From Fulvia fulva (Eukaryota; Ascomycota; Dothideomycetes; Mycosphaerellales; Mycosphaerellaceae), in NCBI RefSeq assembly GCF_020509005.1, contig NC_063012.1, forward strand, positions 8,680,001 through 8,744,000: a stretch of 64,000 bases of DNA. Direction: 5' to 3'. Position 1 is the stretch's first letter. Each line of letters starts with the position of its first letter. This document shows positions 33,516 through 46,400 of this stretch, one piece after another. The notes below the pieces were generated by a model. The model was not told where the DNA came from. It did no database searches and saw only the letters and a program-made list of their open reading frames with translations. The position numbers and the translations under genes are program-made.

Positions 33516-34345
33516 CGGATCTTAATCGTTTATACTATACGTAGCTAGCGATCGAAATATATATAATGTCGTACCCTTTATACCTAATACTAGCTATAGG
33601 ATACTATCTAATAATAAGACTACCGAGCGGCTAGATATACGTATAGCGGCGTTTATACTAGTAGCGTAGCGCGTTAGTCCGACACTTTCCGCCTATAAGA
33701 TATATACGTAGTCCGATATAGCTAGGTTTATAGAGAAGAAGGCGGAAGTTATCGATCTAAAGGATCACCTCCTACCTATTGTCATAGTCTCTCTATAGAG
33801 TGTATAGAAGGTGGGGACAGAAGAGCCTTAGAGTGCTTAGAAGTCGTTAAGAAGTAAAAGTCTAGCTTAGTATATAAGCGCTAAGAATTATATACCCCGT
33901 AACATTTACTACGGGACCTAGCCCTTTAAATTTACTACTCTACTAAACCTTGACAGATTTACTTCGGCTCGTAGCTATATAACTTACGGCACTCCCGCGA
34001 GCACCCGCGACTACGCTAGACCCTAGAAGAAGCACGTAGAAGACTCGGAATGTAGGGTAGGTTAGAATAAGGTTTTAAGCAAAGCTACTAAGCGCGGCTT
34101 CGTATAGGTTAGCCCTATAAATACGGGGACACGTACTCGCGAGGGTCTAGCCCTATTAATACGGGGACACGTACTCGCGAGGGTCGCGTATAAGTATCCG
34201 GCCTTCCCTAGGCCTCTCTTACTTTCTTCGTCTTTCGTTTTATATAGTAATTATACTATACCCTTTATATCTATACTTCGTACCTACATTCTCGCTTTTA
34301 TTCTTATATCTTATAGGCTAGGCTCTCGTCCTAACACCTATCTAT
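33516..34345 (+). pseudogene. Unidentified plus-strand frame interrupted only by TAG
   Basis: From about 33525 to a TGA at 34343-34345 one plus-strand frame contains only a handful of TAG stops apart from one early TAA, which is unusual in this TpA-rich DNA. Readable stretches include SAYKIYT, ARFIEKKAEVIDLKDHLLP and SARSYITYGTPASTRDYA. I recognise no family. It precedes a gypsy reverse transcriptase, so a gag or protease piece is one option. The last third, which crosses a tandem duplication and a pyrimidine-rich stretch, may be LTR rather than coding. Confidence 0.35.
34111..34185. repeat. 38-base tandem duplication
   Basis: Units 34111-34148 and 34149-34185 differ at one base (ATAAAT versus ATTAAT). 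Each contains GGGGACACGTACTCGCGAG. Probably a local duplication inside an LTR-like region. Confidence 0.85.
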
Positions 34346-34369
34346 TATGACTTTGCGTATTGCTTCTGA

Positions 34370-36570
34370 AAGTAAGACGCGAAGGAGCTTCTACCTTACC
34401 GGCTAGGTATAGATTATAAGATTAAGCTTAAACCTAGGGCGACTCCTCTATTTAGTAGACTATACCGTATATTAAACTAAGAAGATAAGATCATCGCCTA
34501 TTAGGTTAACGAACAGCTTGCCTAGAAGGGTATACGCCGTTACTAAGGTAGAGTAGATACCTCTTTACTAGTCCTTATTGTTAAGAAACCCGGTAGAGGC
34601 CTACGAGTATATATTAACTATCGTAGTATAAACGAACGTACTATTAAGTCAAGATATCCGATTCCCCTTATATAGGATACCCTTAACCGTATCGTAGGAA
34701 AGAAGTACTTTACTAAACTCGATATTATCGTAGCCTTTAATCGTATACGGATTACTAAAGGCTTAGAATAGCTAATAGCTTTTACTACGAGATATAGATA
34801 GTTTAAATGCCTTATAATACCGTTTGGTCTATATAACGCCTTAGGGACGTTTTAGTCTTATATTAATAGTACCCTAAGGGAGTTCTTAGATAACTTCGCC
34901 TCGGTATACCTCGACGACATCTTAATATTTAGTAATACCTTAGAAGAACATATCGAATATATAAAGAAGGTACTCTAGAAATACGGCGAGGCCGGCCTAC
35001 AACTTGACATTACTAAGTACGAGTTTTATACCTAATCTACTAAGTACTTAGGTCTTATTATTAGTAAGGACGGAGTCTTAATAGATCCGGCTAAGATATA
35101 AGCGATACGAAAATAGAGCATACTAGCTAATATTAAAGATATCCTTACGTTTAATAGCTTCTCCGGCTTTTATTAGCGCTTTATTAAGGGCTATAGCAAG
35201 ATAGTACTACCTATAGTAAAGCTAACTAAGAAAGACACACCTTAGTAGTAGACCGAAGAGTATTAAAAGGCCTTCGATAGGCTAAAGTAAGCGTTTACCG
35301 ACGTAGAAGGTACTATCCTTATAATGTTCGTTCTAGGGCGTAGAACCGTCCTTAAAATAGATACTAGCGACTTCGTTATTACGGCGGTATTGTCTTAATA
35401 CGATAATAACAACATCTTAAGACCTATTGTATACTTGTCTAAGAAAATAAGCCCGTAAGAATATGATTATAATATCTAGAATAAGGAGCTACTTACTATT
35501 ATTAAAGCTTTCGAAGAATAGAGACCTAAGCTTATAGTAGGTGATATCGATAAATAATCCGACTTCGAAAACCTATAAGACCCGAGCGGCCGCCCTATAC
35601 TTATATATAGCGACTATAAGAACCTCGAGTACTTTATAAGTTCGAAATAGCTAAATCGTCGATAAGCGAGATAGGCCGAGTTCCTATTACAATTCTTCTT
35701 TAAGATCGTATATAGACTAGGCGTATAAGGGGTAAAGCTAGATAGTCTTATACGACGCTCTTAGGATATAATTCTATAAGACAAGTCCGACCCGAGTTAT
35801 ACTTAATAGGACCGGATCCTACTAAAACTAGAGCACTTCCTTTTAGTCTCTACGAGTACGATTCTCCGACTATCTTCCTTAGAAGTAGGAGTAGTCGTAG
35901 ATAAATAACTAGCTACCGATATTAGTAAGTTATATAAACAAGAAGATGCGATAGAGGCTACGACTTAGCTAGTAGCCGGTAAGCCCGTTAAGCTCCTTCG
36001 TAAGAACAAGATCGACGATAAATATATAATACTAGTTAATAGTATAATCTATATTAAGAACCGATATAGCGGATATAGCCTTTTTATCCCGCCTATAGAC
36101 GATAAAGAGAACACTATCTATATACGTATTATTAAAGCCTTCTACGGTACGCTAGTAGCGAGATACCTAGGGAAGACTACTACGAGTAGATTAGTATTAC
36201 GGTACTATATATAGCCTCGAATAACTCGTTTTATTAGGTCCTTTATACGCGCCTATTAGATATACCGTAATAGCCGTAGTATAAATAAACCTTAATATAG
36301 GCTACTTATACCGCTACTAGTTCTATTCGATACTTAGGACGATATCGTAATAGACTTTATAGTCGATCTACCCCTAGCGAGGTATACGGTAGATAGCTAG
36401 ATCTATAAGAACGTACTTATAGTTACGGACCGCTTAGGGAAGGAGCGACATTATATTCCTATACTCGAGATAATAGCCGAATATATCGCCTATATCTATA
36501 TTAAGTATATCTTTTTACGCTACGGCCTACCGAAGACGATTATATTAGACCGCGGGTCGATAACGAGAAT
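34370..36570 (+). pseudogene. Ty3/gypsy pol (RT-RNase H-integrase), RIPed
   Basis: The plus strand can be read almost throughout with TAG as the main stop. RT starts at LLPYRPGIDYKIKL and includes KPGRGLR, YPIPLIQDTL, KLDI, PFGL.NA and an intact YLDD (34907-34918), followed by KYEFY and YLGLIIS. RNase H is visible around 35330-35530 (IDTSDF, PIVYLSKKISP, YNI.NKELL). Integrase follows from about 35,990 with GKTTTSRL, a DF-IVDLP block and a VTDRLGK block, and breaks off near ILDRGS at 36,560 before the last catalytic Glu. There is no polypurine tract or 3' LTR after it. The RT aspartates are preserved. Confidence 0.85.
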
Positions 36571-37644
36571 TACCTATACGTAGTATCGGCTACGAACCTC
36601 TCGTCTTACTACGAGAGAGCCAAGTATTCTTACGCTAGAGCGTCGTAGGCGCGACGGGCACGTAACGTAGGCGAAGCCGCGGCGAATAGAGGACTACTAG
36701 CAAAACGGGTATAAAAACTATCCGACGAGCGTGTACTCGTATCGGGAGCGAGTCCCTCTTCTTTCTACGTATAAGAAGGGCGCGGAACCGTAGCCTATAC
36801 GCTCGATAGGACACCTCTAGTATAAGTATAGAGTTTTTACCTCCGGAGACCGTAAACCGAGTAGGCTAAGCGACGAACATTAGACGGGCGGACTATAGAA
36901 CAACAACTAAGCGGACTATACGACGGTATCGAGCGGACTACGAAACAATCTAGTATTTACTAGCGGGCAATACGATAGGTAGGTAGATACGCGACGAAGC
37001 CTATAAGGGCCTATTAAACACCCGGTATAGGAACGAGGGTTTTGCCTAAGGTACTACCTATCCCGCTATATAACGTACCTAGTCTAATATAGTAGATTGT
37101 AACGAGGAAAAGACGATAGCCTAAGTAAGGAAAAGACGGCTATTAGGACGGGGAAAAGACGTATAATACACGTAGATTAGTTCTATAATCGGGGAGGATC
37201 GAGGGTAGGGTAATAAGGAACTTTATATTAGTTAGTAGGTAGAAACGTAAGGAGTACGCTACCTAGCGTAGTATATGCCCCGAGTAAACCTACTAGGTAT
37301 AGACGGCCGCTTTCTAGAGATAGGCTACGGTAACGCGAAGGGCGTCAAAACCTAGGGCGTAGTATATACTAGTAGCGACGGCTAATACTATCTATATAGC
37401 CCGAGAGGACGGATACGTATGTCGGTTAATAGAGAGCACTAAAGGGCTTAGGCCTATAGAGGTAGATATTAGCTTAAGGAGTAAATAGGGAGGGAGGGCG
37501 TAGAGGGAAGCTTTTACTCCGGGCTAACCTCTCGAAACGAGGCTATACGGTAGTACTAGATAAGTAGGAAAGCGCGGTTAAGACTTATTATCTTATCTCG
37601 TAGCTAGCTTACTAAATACAATTCCTTCCTTACTTCTAGACCCC
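36571..37644. other. Unassigned RIPed, CpG-rich sequence
   Basis: About 1.07 kb after the truncated integrase. Seen in it: a 7-base stem CTCTCGT-CTTACT-ACGAGAG near 36598-36618, and a TATA-like GGGTATAAAAAC near 36708 followed by a CT-rich stretch, which suggests an LTR promoter. No second copy was found in the window and no coding frame was recognised. Confidence 0.4.
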
Positions 37645-40050
37645 TAAATACTCTACGAAGGTAAGGGAGGCTAGAAGGGTAAGGCGATAGTAGACGAAGG
37701 AGTATACCTAAGAGACGTAGGAGCAATACTGTCGCGCGATATAAGAGAAGAAGGTATAGATAAGACGCGATAAGCTATAGGACTAGAGAGCAACGATCGG
37801 GCCCGTTATAGAAAACCCGGAATAGATATAGAGACTTGCTAAATAGGCACGACTACCTAAAGAGTAACAAACCCCTCACTTCCCCCTAATCGTAGACCGC
37901 GAAGGGATTGCCTAGGCTACGCCCTAGGGTAAGGCAAAAGTATTAGCCGACTATTTCTTTTCGACGTAAGTAGAGGTAGACCTTACGGACATCGACCCGA
38001 GTATATACCCGGAACCCCTAGACATAGATTGGGCGGTTAGCTCTAATATAGTAATAGGAGTTATAAGTAAGCTAAAAGGACGAAAAGCCCTAGGCCTAGA
38101 TAGGATACTAAACGTACTACTAAAAGAGTATAGAGAAGAGATCGCGCCGAGCCTTATAAACCTATTTACCGCGTACCTACGGCTAGGGTATCACCCGAAG
38201 CCGTATAGAGAGTCTATAATAGTAGTGCTACGTAAGCTATAGAAGGAAGACTATACTTAGCCTAAGTTGTACAGACTAATCGTACTTCTAAACACGATAG
38301 GAAAGGTCCTAGAAAAGATAGTAGCCTAGAGACTTACGTAGCTAGCCGAGGATAACTACGTACTCCTAGTAATATAGATAGGGGGAAGAAGCTAGCGATC
38401 GATACTAATAGTAATAGAGCTAATTACGGAGCAAATTCAGACCCTCTAGTACTATAGTAGGAACCGAGCGGCGTCCTTACTATCCCTCGACATCGTAGGG
38501 GCCTTCGATAACGTCTTATACTAAAGGCTAATACATATCCTATAGTAGAAAGGCATCTCCTAGTAGGTAACGACGTTCGTCTACTCCTTTCTCTAGGAAC
38601 GGACGACATACCTAGTCCTAGGAAGGTATACGTCCGACCCGGTAAAGGTAGAGACTAGAATACCTTAGGGATCTACTCTCTCCCCTATCCTATTTCTAAT
38701 ATTTATGTCGGATCTAATTCCCCTACTTACCTCTCCGTAAACCTTAGTATTAGGATTCGTAGACGACATGAATATTCTAGCCTAGTTAGACTCGATAGAA
38801 GAGAACTGTCGCCTCCTTAAAGATAGGTATAAAAAATGCGAGGAGTAGGTAAAGAAGTATAGTGCCCGGATCGCCCCTAAAAAGTACTAACTTATACACT
38901 TTAGTAAAGCGAGAATATACCATAATATAAAGGCGGCGGTAAGAATCTAAGGCTACGAGACTAAGCTATTAGCGGAGCTACGAGTACTAGGGATCTAGCT
39001 CGACCCGAAGCTAAGCTAGAATATATAGATTAAGAAAGCCTAGAGTCGAGCGTAAGTTAATAAAGCCTCGATAAAGAGGCTTACGGCATCTATATAGGGA
39101 GTAACATTCGTTAAGGCAAGAGTAATATATAAGGCGATCGTTAGACTAGCTATATTATACGGGGCATAGATTTAGGGAATAGGAGGCGTAGGTAAGCCGA
39201 TCCCGAAACGGATAGAGCAACCCCTAAATAGGATATAGGTAGGCAACTAACGTAGGGTACTAGGCGTATATAAGACAACGTTAATAAGCACGGTAGAAAT
39301 AGAGACAGGAATACTACTAATCGGCTAGTATATCCGGGGAATAAGAATTTAATACGCGGCAAAGACGATAGGTTACCTAGTACAAACTACGATCTAGGAG
39401 GTAAAGAATAAGATAGAAAGCCGCTACCGGAGAGGGGCCGGACATAGGACAAGCTAAAAGGAGGATGACCTTACTGCCTTTACGGCCGTATAGATAAGCA
39501 CCGAATAGCTAGTACGAAAAGAGGAGGAGTATAGGACTCGCTAGGCCGGCGGGAGCAAGGCTAAGACCTAAAGCCTAGCGGAATAGATAGCGAGGTACCT
39601 ATAGGAGTAGGACTAGAAAAGGAAGCCCCCTAAGACAATAGGCCCGATAGCGCTCCGAGCCTTCTAGAGACATAATTACTAGCTATATAGGGACCTAATA
39701 AGAGCCGAAGCAAGCATAGCGATCCAAATCAGGTCCGAACATATTAGATTAAGGGCCTACCTATTTAGGAGACGCGTACTAGATATCTATAGCCTAGCCT
39801 ACTAGTATAGCTACCTATCGTAAAACCTAGAATATATACTACTACGATGCCCGTAGTAGGCGAGAGGTAGGGGAAATTGGAGGCACTAAGCGGGAAGGGG
39901 AGACTATAAGTCAATCATTAGGGACAAAGGTAACATTCGCCGAATCTCTCGGTAGATACTATAGTAGAGATACCTCTAGTAGTTTAGCCTCGCTAGCGAG
40001 ACGGAGGAGTAGATAGATAAGAGGCGGAAGCGAGGGGGATTATAGATAGG
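37645..40050 (+). pseudogene. LINE family 2 ORF2, RIPed
   Basis: Plus-strand landmarks: the linker before RT, GRKALGLD (about 38,080), the SLDIVGAFDN box (about 38,480), STLSPILF (about 38,680), the catalytic box (GFVDDMNILA, about 38,755-38,785, aspartates intact), YQLIHF-like and LDPKL blocks, and the C-terminal knuckle region. TAG and TAA codons interrupt it many times. The antisense frames at 38424-38609 and 39150-39362 are shadows of it. Confidence 0.83.
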
Positions 40051-40250
40051 GTAGTCATTAGGGCAGGCCTATAACACTAGCGTACCCCTAATAAGGGAAA
40101 TTTAAGATAATAACTAGGAGGAAAAGACAGGCGGAAAGGAGGAGGGGTTTTTACTAACACGGCTTCCCCTCTATGTATACGAAAACAAGATAGTATAGCT
40201 ATATAGGCCAAAGGGCACTATAACAGCTTAATAAAATATCTATCTATCTA
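37645..40250 (+). mobile_element. LINE family 2, plus strand, RIPed, 5'-truncated
   Basis: Matches, in reverse complement, 54859-56250 plus 48161-49387 of the split minus-strand copy, showing the uninterrupted sequence across the copia insertion site. It runs from about ORF2 residue 300 to the tail (ATCTATCTATC) near 40,230-40,250. The hairpin is at 40141-40169. Confidence 0.87.
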
Positions 40251-41578
40251 TATAAGTAACGGTAACTATCTAGGGTTACGTAACGAAGCCCTCTCCCGAA
40301 TTACGAGTCCTAGGAATCTAGCTAGACCCTAAGCTTAGCTAGAACCCCTAGACTAGGAAAGCCTAGAACAGAGCCTAGGTTAACGAGGCTATAATAGCTA
40401 GACTTATAACGTTAATATAGGGAGCTACGTTTAGTAAGGCAAGGGTTATATATAAGACGATCATAAAACTAGTAATACTCTACGGGGCCTAGATATACGG
40501 GATAGGAGGAGTAGGTAAACCGATCCCGAAGCGGATAGAGGGACCCCTAAACCGGACGTAGGCCGCGAACCTTAGACGGATACTAGGAGCCTATAAGATA
40601 ACGCTAACGAGAGTAGCGGAGGTAGAGATAGGGTCTCCCCTAATTAAATATTATATTAAGGGAACAAGGATCTAATACGCTAGGAAGACGGCGGATTATC
40701 TAGTATAATAAGCTATTCGGGACTCTACGGAGAAGATCGCTAGGAGGTACGACCGACTACCTAGCCTTAGAGTACGTTAAAGCTAAAAGCAAGACGACCT
40801 ACGTACGTTTAAAGTCGTTAAGCGAACCTAGGAGTAGATAGAGAGGAAGGAGGAGGAGGAAAAGGCACGGAGGAAAAAGGGTAATAAGGCAAAGATATAA
40901 AGCCTTATAGAGTAGGTAGCGGGCTGCCTTTAGGAATAGGAATAGAAAGAGAATCCCCTACTAAATCGAGGACCCCTAGCCTTACGCCCCTTCTAGAGAC
41001 ATAACTACCTACTCTACCGTAACCTAATAAGGGCCGAAGTAAGTATCGCGATATAGATTAGGTCCGAATATATCGGGTTAAGGGCCTACCTATATAGAAG
41101 GAAAGTCCCGGACGTATATAGCCTAGTATACTAGTATAACTACCCGTTATAGAACCCGGAGCATATAATACTACGGTGCCCGTAATAGGTAGAAGGACGA
41201 AGCTAGTAGAGAGCTAAGGTAGTAAGACACGACTACTAGTTAATCGTAACGGATAAGCGAGACGTGAAACGGATAGTATAGTAGATACTATAGTAGGGCT
41301 TTGTTAAACAGTTCGCGCTAGCTAGCGAGACGGAGGAGTAGATAGAGAAGAGGCGGGAGGTCAAGGGGGTGTAGATAGGGTAGTCATTAGGGTAGGCCTA
41401 TAACACTAGTATACCCTTAATAAGGAAAATACGAAAGAAGGTAAGGTTAAGAACGTATAGGAGAGGAGAGGGGGTTTTTACTCTATAATACGAGTTTCCC
41501 CTTTATAACTAGAAGTAGGTAGTATAGCTATATAGGCTAATAGGCTCTATAACAGTATAATAAACGATATATATATAT
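40251..41578 (+). mobile_element. LINE family 2, second tandem plus-strand fragment, RIPed
   Basis: Begins within ORF2 after the RT catalytic box, directly behind the tail of the preceding LINE, and ends with an (AT)n-rich tail near 41560-41578. Its hairpin (41467-41500) has an ACTC/GAGT stem. The head-to-tail arrangement means either two independent 5'-truncated insertions at one site or insertion of the first copy at the edge of the second. Confidence 0.82.
40255..41370 (+). pseudogene. LINE family 2 ORF2 C-terminal fragment, RIPed
   Basis: Reads from the LDPKLSW block through the thumb-like region to the C-terminal knuckle (about 41,130-41,190) on the plus strand, with RIP stops. No catalytic domain is included. 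Confidence 0.75.
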
Positions 41579-41690
41579 ATCTTAGTAGTACCCCTATATA
41601 CCCCTACTACGTAATTAACCGTTAAAGGTTAACGAGATTCGACGCGTAAATTTCAGAGTCTAAAGGGGCCCTTAGCTCGTTAATATATCC
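41579..41690 (-). repeat. Inverted partner of the 21567-21672 repeat
   Basis: Reverse complement of the 105-base segment near 21.6 kb, with scattered RIP-type differences. Both copies lie at edges of other elements, so they may be remnants of one older repeat, such as an LTR edge. Confidence 0.7.
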
Positions 41691-42399
41691 TCCTCTATTA
41701 CGAAACTGTCCCTAGTTTCACCTCCGCTACGCTAATATAAACTAAGAAACTATACCTATAAGTTATACGTAAAGAGAGCGGATCCGGCGTCTAGTCAAGT
41801 AGTTAGTCTAGAGATATTAAGGAGATCGCAAGTTCATTCTATAAGGGGCTAAGGAGGCTAAGTCAAAGTCTAGGCTTCGTAGTAAGCCTACTCTTAATTT
41901 AAGGATATAGCCTAGAAATTAGTCAAGTACGCTAGAAACTAGGTACTAGAACTAGAAGCTAGTCAAACTAAGGTTAGAAACTAAAACTACTAAGTAAACT
42001 TCTTACGCCTAAAAAAAAGAAATAATAGAGTCCTATCCCTCCTTTGACCTAAATCCTAGTAAATTTGGCTATCTCCCCCGTAGTAAGGTTATAAGGCCGT
42101 ACCTATAGTCTCGTCGGCTTAGATTCTAGTTCCGGAAGTATAGCAGCTCTATTAATGCCTATTAGAAGTATATCGTCATCATCTTCGTCGTTAGATTCGG
42201 ACGTAGTAGGTCTATTCTTATTCGGAAGATCGCCTTTTTCAATATTCGCGACATCAACCCTATTCTCTAGCGCTATAATGTCTTTAGCTTTAGGAAGATT
42301 AAGCTCCGGGTCCGGTCTTAACTATAGGATCAGCTTTAGGTTCTCCGGGCTTATATACCCTTCAACCTCGTACTATTAAGCTCTTCGAGGACGTATATA

Positions 42400-45300
42400 C
42401 TAAACCCCGAGTACACCTTAGCTAAACGATACGGCCTAAGCTAGCGGTAACTAATCTTTCTAGATAGGTTATCCTTATACGGCTTATCGAACTTGACTAT
42501 AAGATCCCCGACCTAGAACCCCTAGAAGTTAATACTACGTTTAGTATCGAAGTATTCTTTACTTAGGGCACGAAGCCTTACTCTTCGTAACTATAACTCC
42601 TAAAGGCTTATGTCCCGTACCTATAATTAACGCGCCCGAATAGCTAACAGCTCCTCTTTTGATCTAATAGATCCCTATTTATAGTTCGCCTATATCGGGT
42701 ATTCTACCTCGATTAGGAGAACAGTACGATAGCTATATAGAACCTCCGCCGGCGTTATACCCGTAATTCTAGATACCGTAGTTCTATTAGCCTAAAGTAC
42801 CGTAGTAATCTATTGTTCCTAGGACTTATAGGTGTTCTTAGTAAGCTTAGCTAATATAGCTAGAACAGGTCGATATCCTACTTCTATAGTTATATTTAAC
42901 TACGGATAGTAGAGTAAGATCCGGATATACTTAATGCCTATACTAATAAGCATCCTCTCTACCTCCCCTTCGTTAATACTAGCGTTATTAAGCACAATCT
43001 TATAGTAGTATCTATGCCGGCTAAATACTATCTCGTATAAAAACTTAGTAATCGCCCGCGAATTTAGAGGCTTCCGTACGACCTTCGACTTAATCTACCT
43101 ACTTAGAGCTTCTCGGGCGACAAGTAAGTACCCGTTTCTATATACGTAGACGGGATCGTAGTACTACCTCTCTCCTATAACCTACTAAGTCGATAAGTAC
43201 ATTTCTTCTACTCTCTAGTTACCTTCGCGAAAGTTATAAGGAGTATAAGTCCTTACCTAATTCGACACGTCGGAGAAGTAGCCCTTCTAGTAATACCGGC
43301 TAGTAATAAGATTATATACTAGCTCTATACTCCGGTAACTATACTTTTCGTAATAGTACGTTACGATCTCTTTCTAAGCATTATTATTGTCTACTACTAG
43401 CTATATTAGTACACCTCTTTACCGCTAATAAAATAAGAGCTTGTCTCTTAAGTAGTACCGAGGACTCTTCTTAACGAGGTTTCGATACTTAGCCCGGGTA
43501 ACCCCTTCCGGTCGTGTTCGATATACTAGAATATAAGCTATAAGCTCGGAATTGTTACTATACTAGGGTTCGAGGAGTCGTTTACGCTCTAGAATAACGG
43601 AGAAAGTGTTAACTAGCTCGGCGTAACGGAGAAATTTGTCGTCAATTATCTTATTAATGTTATCGTTAGGTTCCGTAAGCTCCTTAGCTATAGGTAGTTT
43701 ACGAGACAGTACATCCGGTCCGGAGGCCTTCTTCCTATCGACATGCCTTACTTCAAAGGTAAATAGCCGGATCTAAGTAACCTACCTTACTATTATAGAG
43801 TTTAGAATGTCGGATACTAGCCGATTTAACTACTATACTAGCGTTTTAGTATTAACTTCGAGGATAAAGTCTACTCCTACGAGGTAGCGCTACACCTTCT
43901 TAAGGCCCTTTAGTACTCCGAGGCACTCCTACTTTCCTATATTGTACTTAGCCTCGTTTACGTTCTAGGTACCGCTCTTATACCTTACTAGGTGTCTTCG
44001 TCGAGTATTATCTAGTAATTCCTACGATATTATACAACACTACCTAATACTACTCGCGTTAATAGAAACGAAGATCCTACTAGCTCCTATCGCGTAGGAG
44101 ATAGTTACTAACGCTAGTACTATTACTAAGAATCTTGCTAGGTTCTCTTTCAAGAACTACTTATTCTTAGTCTAGACAAACTCGACGTCCTTCCTTAAAA
44201 GCTTATATACTAGCCGAGCGACGATTACGAACTAGGGGACCTAAATCCGGAAGTAAATATAGATCCTAATATAAACTCGAACGTCCTTTACGTACTTTAG
44301 AGTTAGCTAGTCTAAGATCTTAGCTAGTATTTTAGGATCTAGATAGCGGCCGCTCGGGCTAGTAATATAGCCTACGATCTTTAGGGTCTTATAAAGCTAC
44401 TAAGACTTCTCCCCTACGACTACCGCTCCGGCCCTCTCTAGGTCCGTAAGAATAAGATTAAGGGACATAATATGTTCTACGACCTATCGTCGAAGGCTAG
44501 GCTCTACCTTAGCGTTACTATAGTCCTTAGTAGGACCTTTTACGCCGATATCGTTAAGAAATAGTTTTGCTCGGTAAGAAATATAGTCTATTAACACCTT
44601 AGTTACTACCCGTACGAACTAAGTAACTAAGTTCGTCGTACCCTATAGTAACGTTATATACCGTATAAGCCTAAGAGGCGTTATAAAGGCCGTTAAGTCT
44701 CGGCTACTTTCGTTAAGCGTAATCTAGTCGTACTCCAAAAACAAGTCTACTAAAGAGGCTACTCTATACCTAGTAAAGTCTTCCGAGAACCCGTCCGTAT
44801 CTAGGGGAATGTTTGTACCCCTTATCGTTACCTCGTTTAAGAGTATAGCGGAGTTAATCAACCTATATAGTATAGCTTCGCTGTTTAGCTCGACCTTCTT
44901 CGCTACTAAGAACTAAGCATTCGTATAAGTACCTTAACTATACTTAAGAATTCTATTCTTAATTCGAGCGCGGATTATCTATTCTATAATCGCTCGTAAG
45001 CTTAGGTATTACCGAATGTTCCGCGCCTACTACGGTTTATACGTAATTGTTATAATCTTCTAAGGAGGCATAACATTATATCTAATCTACCGTATATAGC
45101 TAAAATTCTACGCTAGGACACCTTCTCGGTTAAAGAGTATTTTATTAAACATTTGTCTTTCCTTAGCCGAGAGAGCGATACTAACCTTAATACTAGCGAG
45201 CCTTTTAGGTATAATCCTCGAGCCGCGCTCGATACTAGAGAACTTTTTAATAAGATACCTCCTATCGAACGGGCCTTACCCTACTAGTATTAGAGATTCC

Positions 45301-46400
45301 TAGTAAAGGGCCTTTCGCTTTCAATTTATATTACTATCTACTTTCGACTAAGGCCTCTCGTAAACGCTCGTATTAATAGGTCTTTTCTTATTAGCTTTTC
45401 GCTTATATATAGTAAATATATACGGTATCCTAATACCGGGTCTATATAACCCTACGTCTAGTTTCTAAGCCTACCTATTGATCTGGCCCTGTTTTAGGAT
45501 CTTAGTACACTAGTCGCCCTATACGGAGTATATATTTGTAATGACCTACTCTCCTAGAGCATTAGTAGTCACCTTAGCGCTTAAGTATTAGCGGTTCCCG
45601 AGTAGTCCTAGTAATTTCTTTAAATACGGGCTAAGGTCGAGGACATTTTCTCTTTATTATAATACGGGGCCGCGGTAGTTCTTAAAGTAGTCGAAGATAG
45701 TCGTGTCTATAGGCTTGGGTTTTAGCTTCGTTATACCTTCTTATCGATATTAATACGCCGTATTATTAGAACACTCCGCCCCTAATATATTTACTAAGGT
45801 CTCCCCGACTAGTCTCGAAAAGCGGACTTGTTTTAAAACCGGACTTCTAATACTTAAAGCGGGTTAACTACCGTGAATTAACCCCCGTTTGCATTTTTCG
45901 AGGACTATAGAAGTTCTTAAAGAGTTTTGTACTTATTAGTACCTATAATAGCCGTGAACATTATACTTTTACCTTTCCTACTAGCGATTGTTCCCTCCTA
46001 TAATCTATTGTCGTAGTTACGGCCTATTAGTCGTACCTTTCTATACTAAGGGCGGCTAAGGATCGTAGGCGAATCTAGATTAGTAGAGACAAACATATCG
46101 ATCTAGTAGTATATACTAAACACCTAAGTATTAAGCTTTAAAATTACTCCTTTAAACTTCGCTCTTCTACCTACTCCTCGAAAGGACAAGTAGGCGCTAG
46201 GTACAATAGGTAAGCTAAACTTATATACTATCCTCGGGCTAATAATATTAACTTTAGATCCCTCGTTAAGTAGGGCTCGAGTCTAACCTTTACTAGTCCT
46301 AAGCTCGGTAACTACCTAAGGGCTAGATACTATTACAAAATCGTCTAGTATACTAGAGAGACCAATCTTTTCAATGTTCTCGTATAACTTAGCGGTAGGG
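42400..46400 (-). pseudogene. Ty3/gypsy pol (second lineage), RIPed
   Basis: Minus-strand landmarks: RT with VAKKVELN, NIPLDTDGFSEDF, SLVDLF and the catalytic box FLND (44549-44560), where the first Asp has become Asn by G-to-A. Then SSRDLTAF and AGAVVVGEKSQW. The RNase H end is marked by TQIRLFTFEVRHVDRKK and DVLSR near 43,750-43,690. The integrase zinc region is near 43,430-43,260 and the core follows. Plus-strand shadows such as 42155-42379 are not genes. The pol boundaries are approximate. The active-site change plus many stops show it is dead. Confidence 0.78.

Noticed and set aside
34111..34185. CRISPR-like repeat
   Set aside because: Only two directly adjacent units without spacers, in eukaryotic transposon DNA.
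38424..39362. Two minus-strand frames of 61 and 70 codons
   Set aside because: Antisense shadows of the plus-strand family 2 ORF2.
42155..42379. Plus-strand 74-codon Ser-rich frame
   Set aside because: Antisense to gypsy pol; serine richness follows from the TCTAGTAG-like composition.
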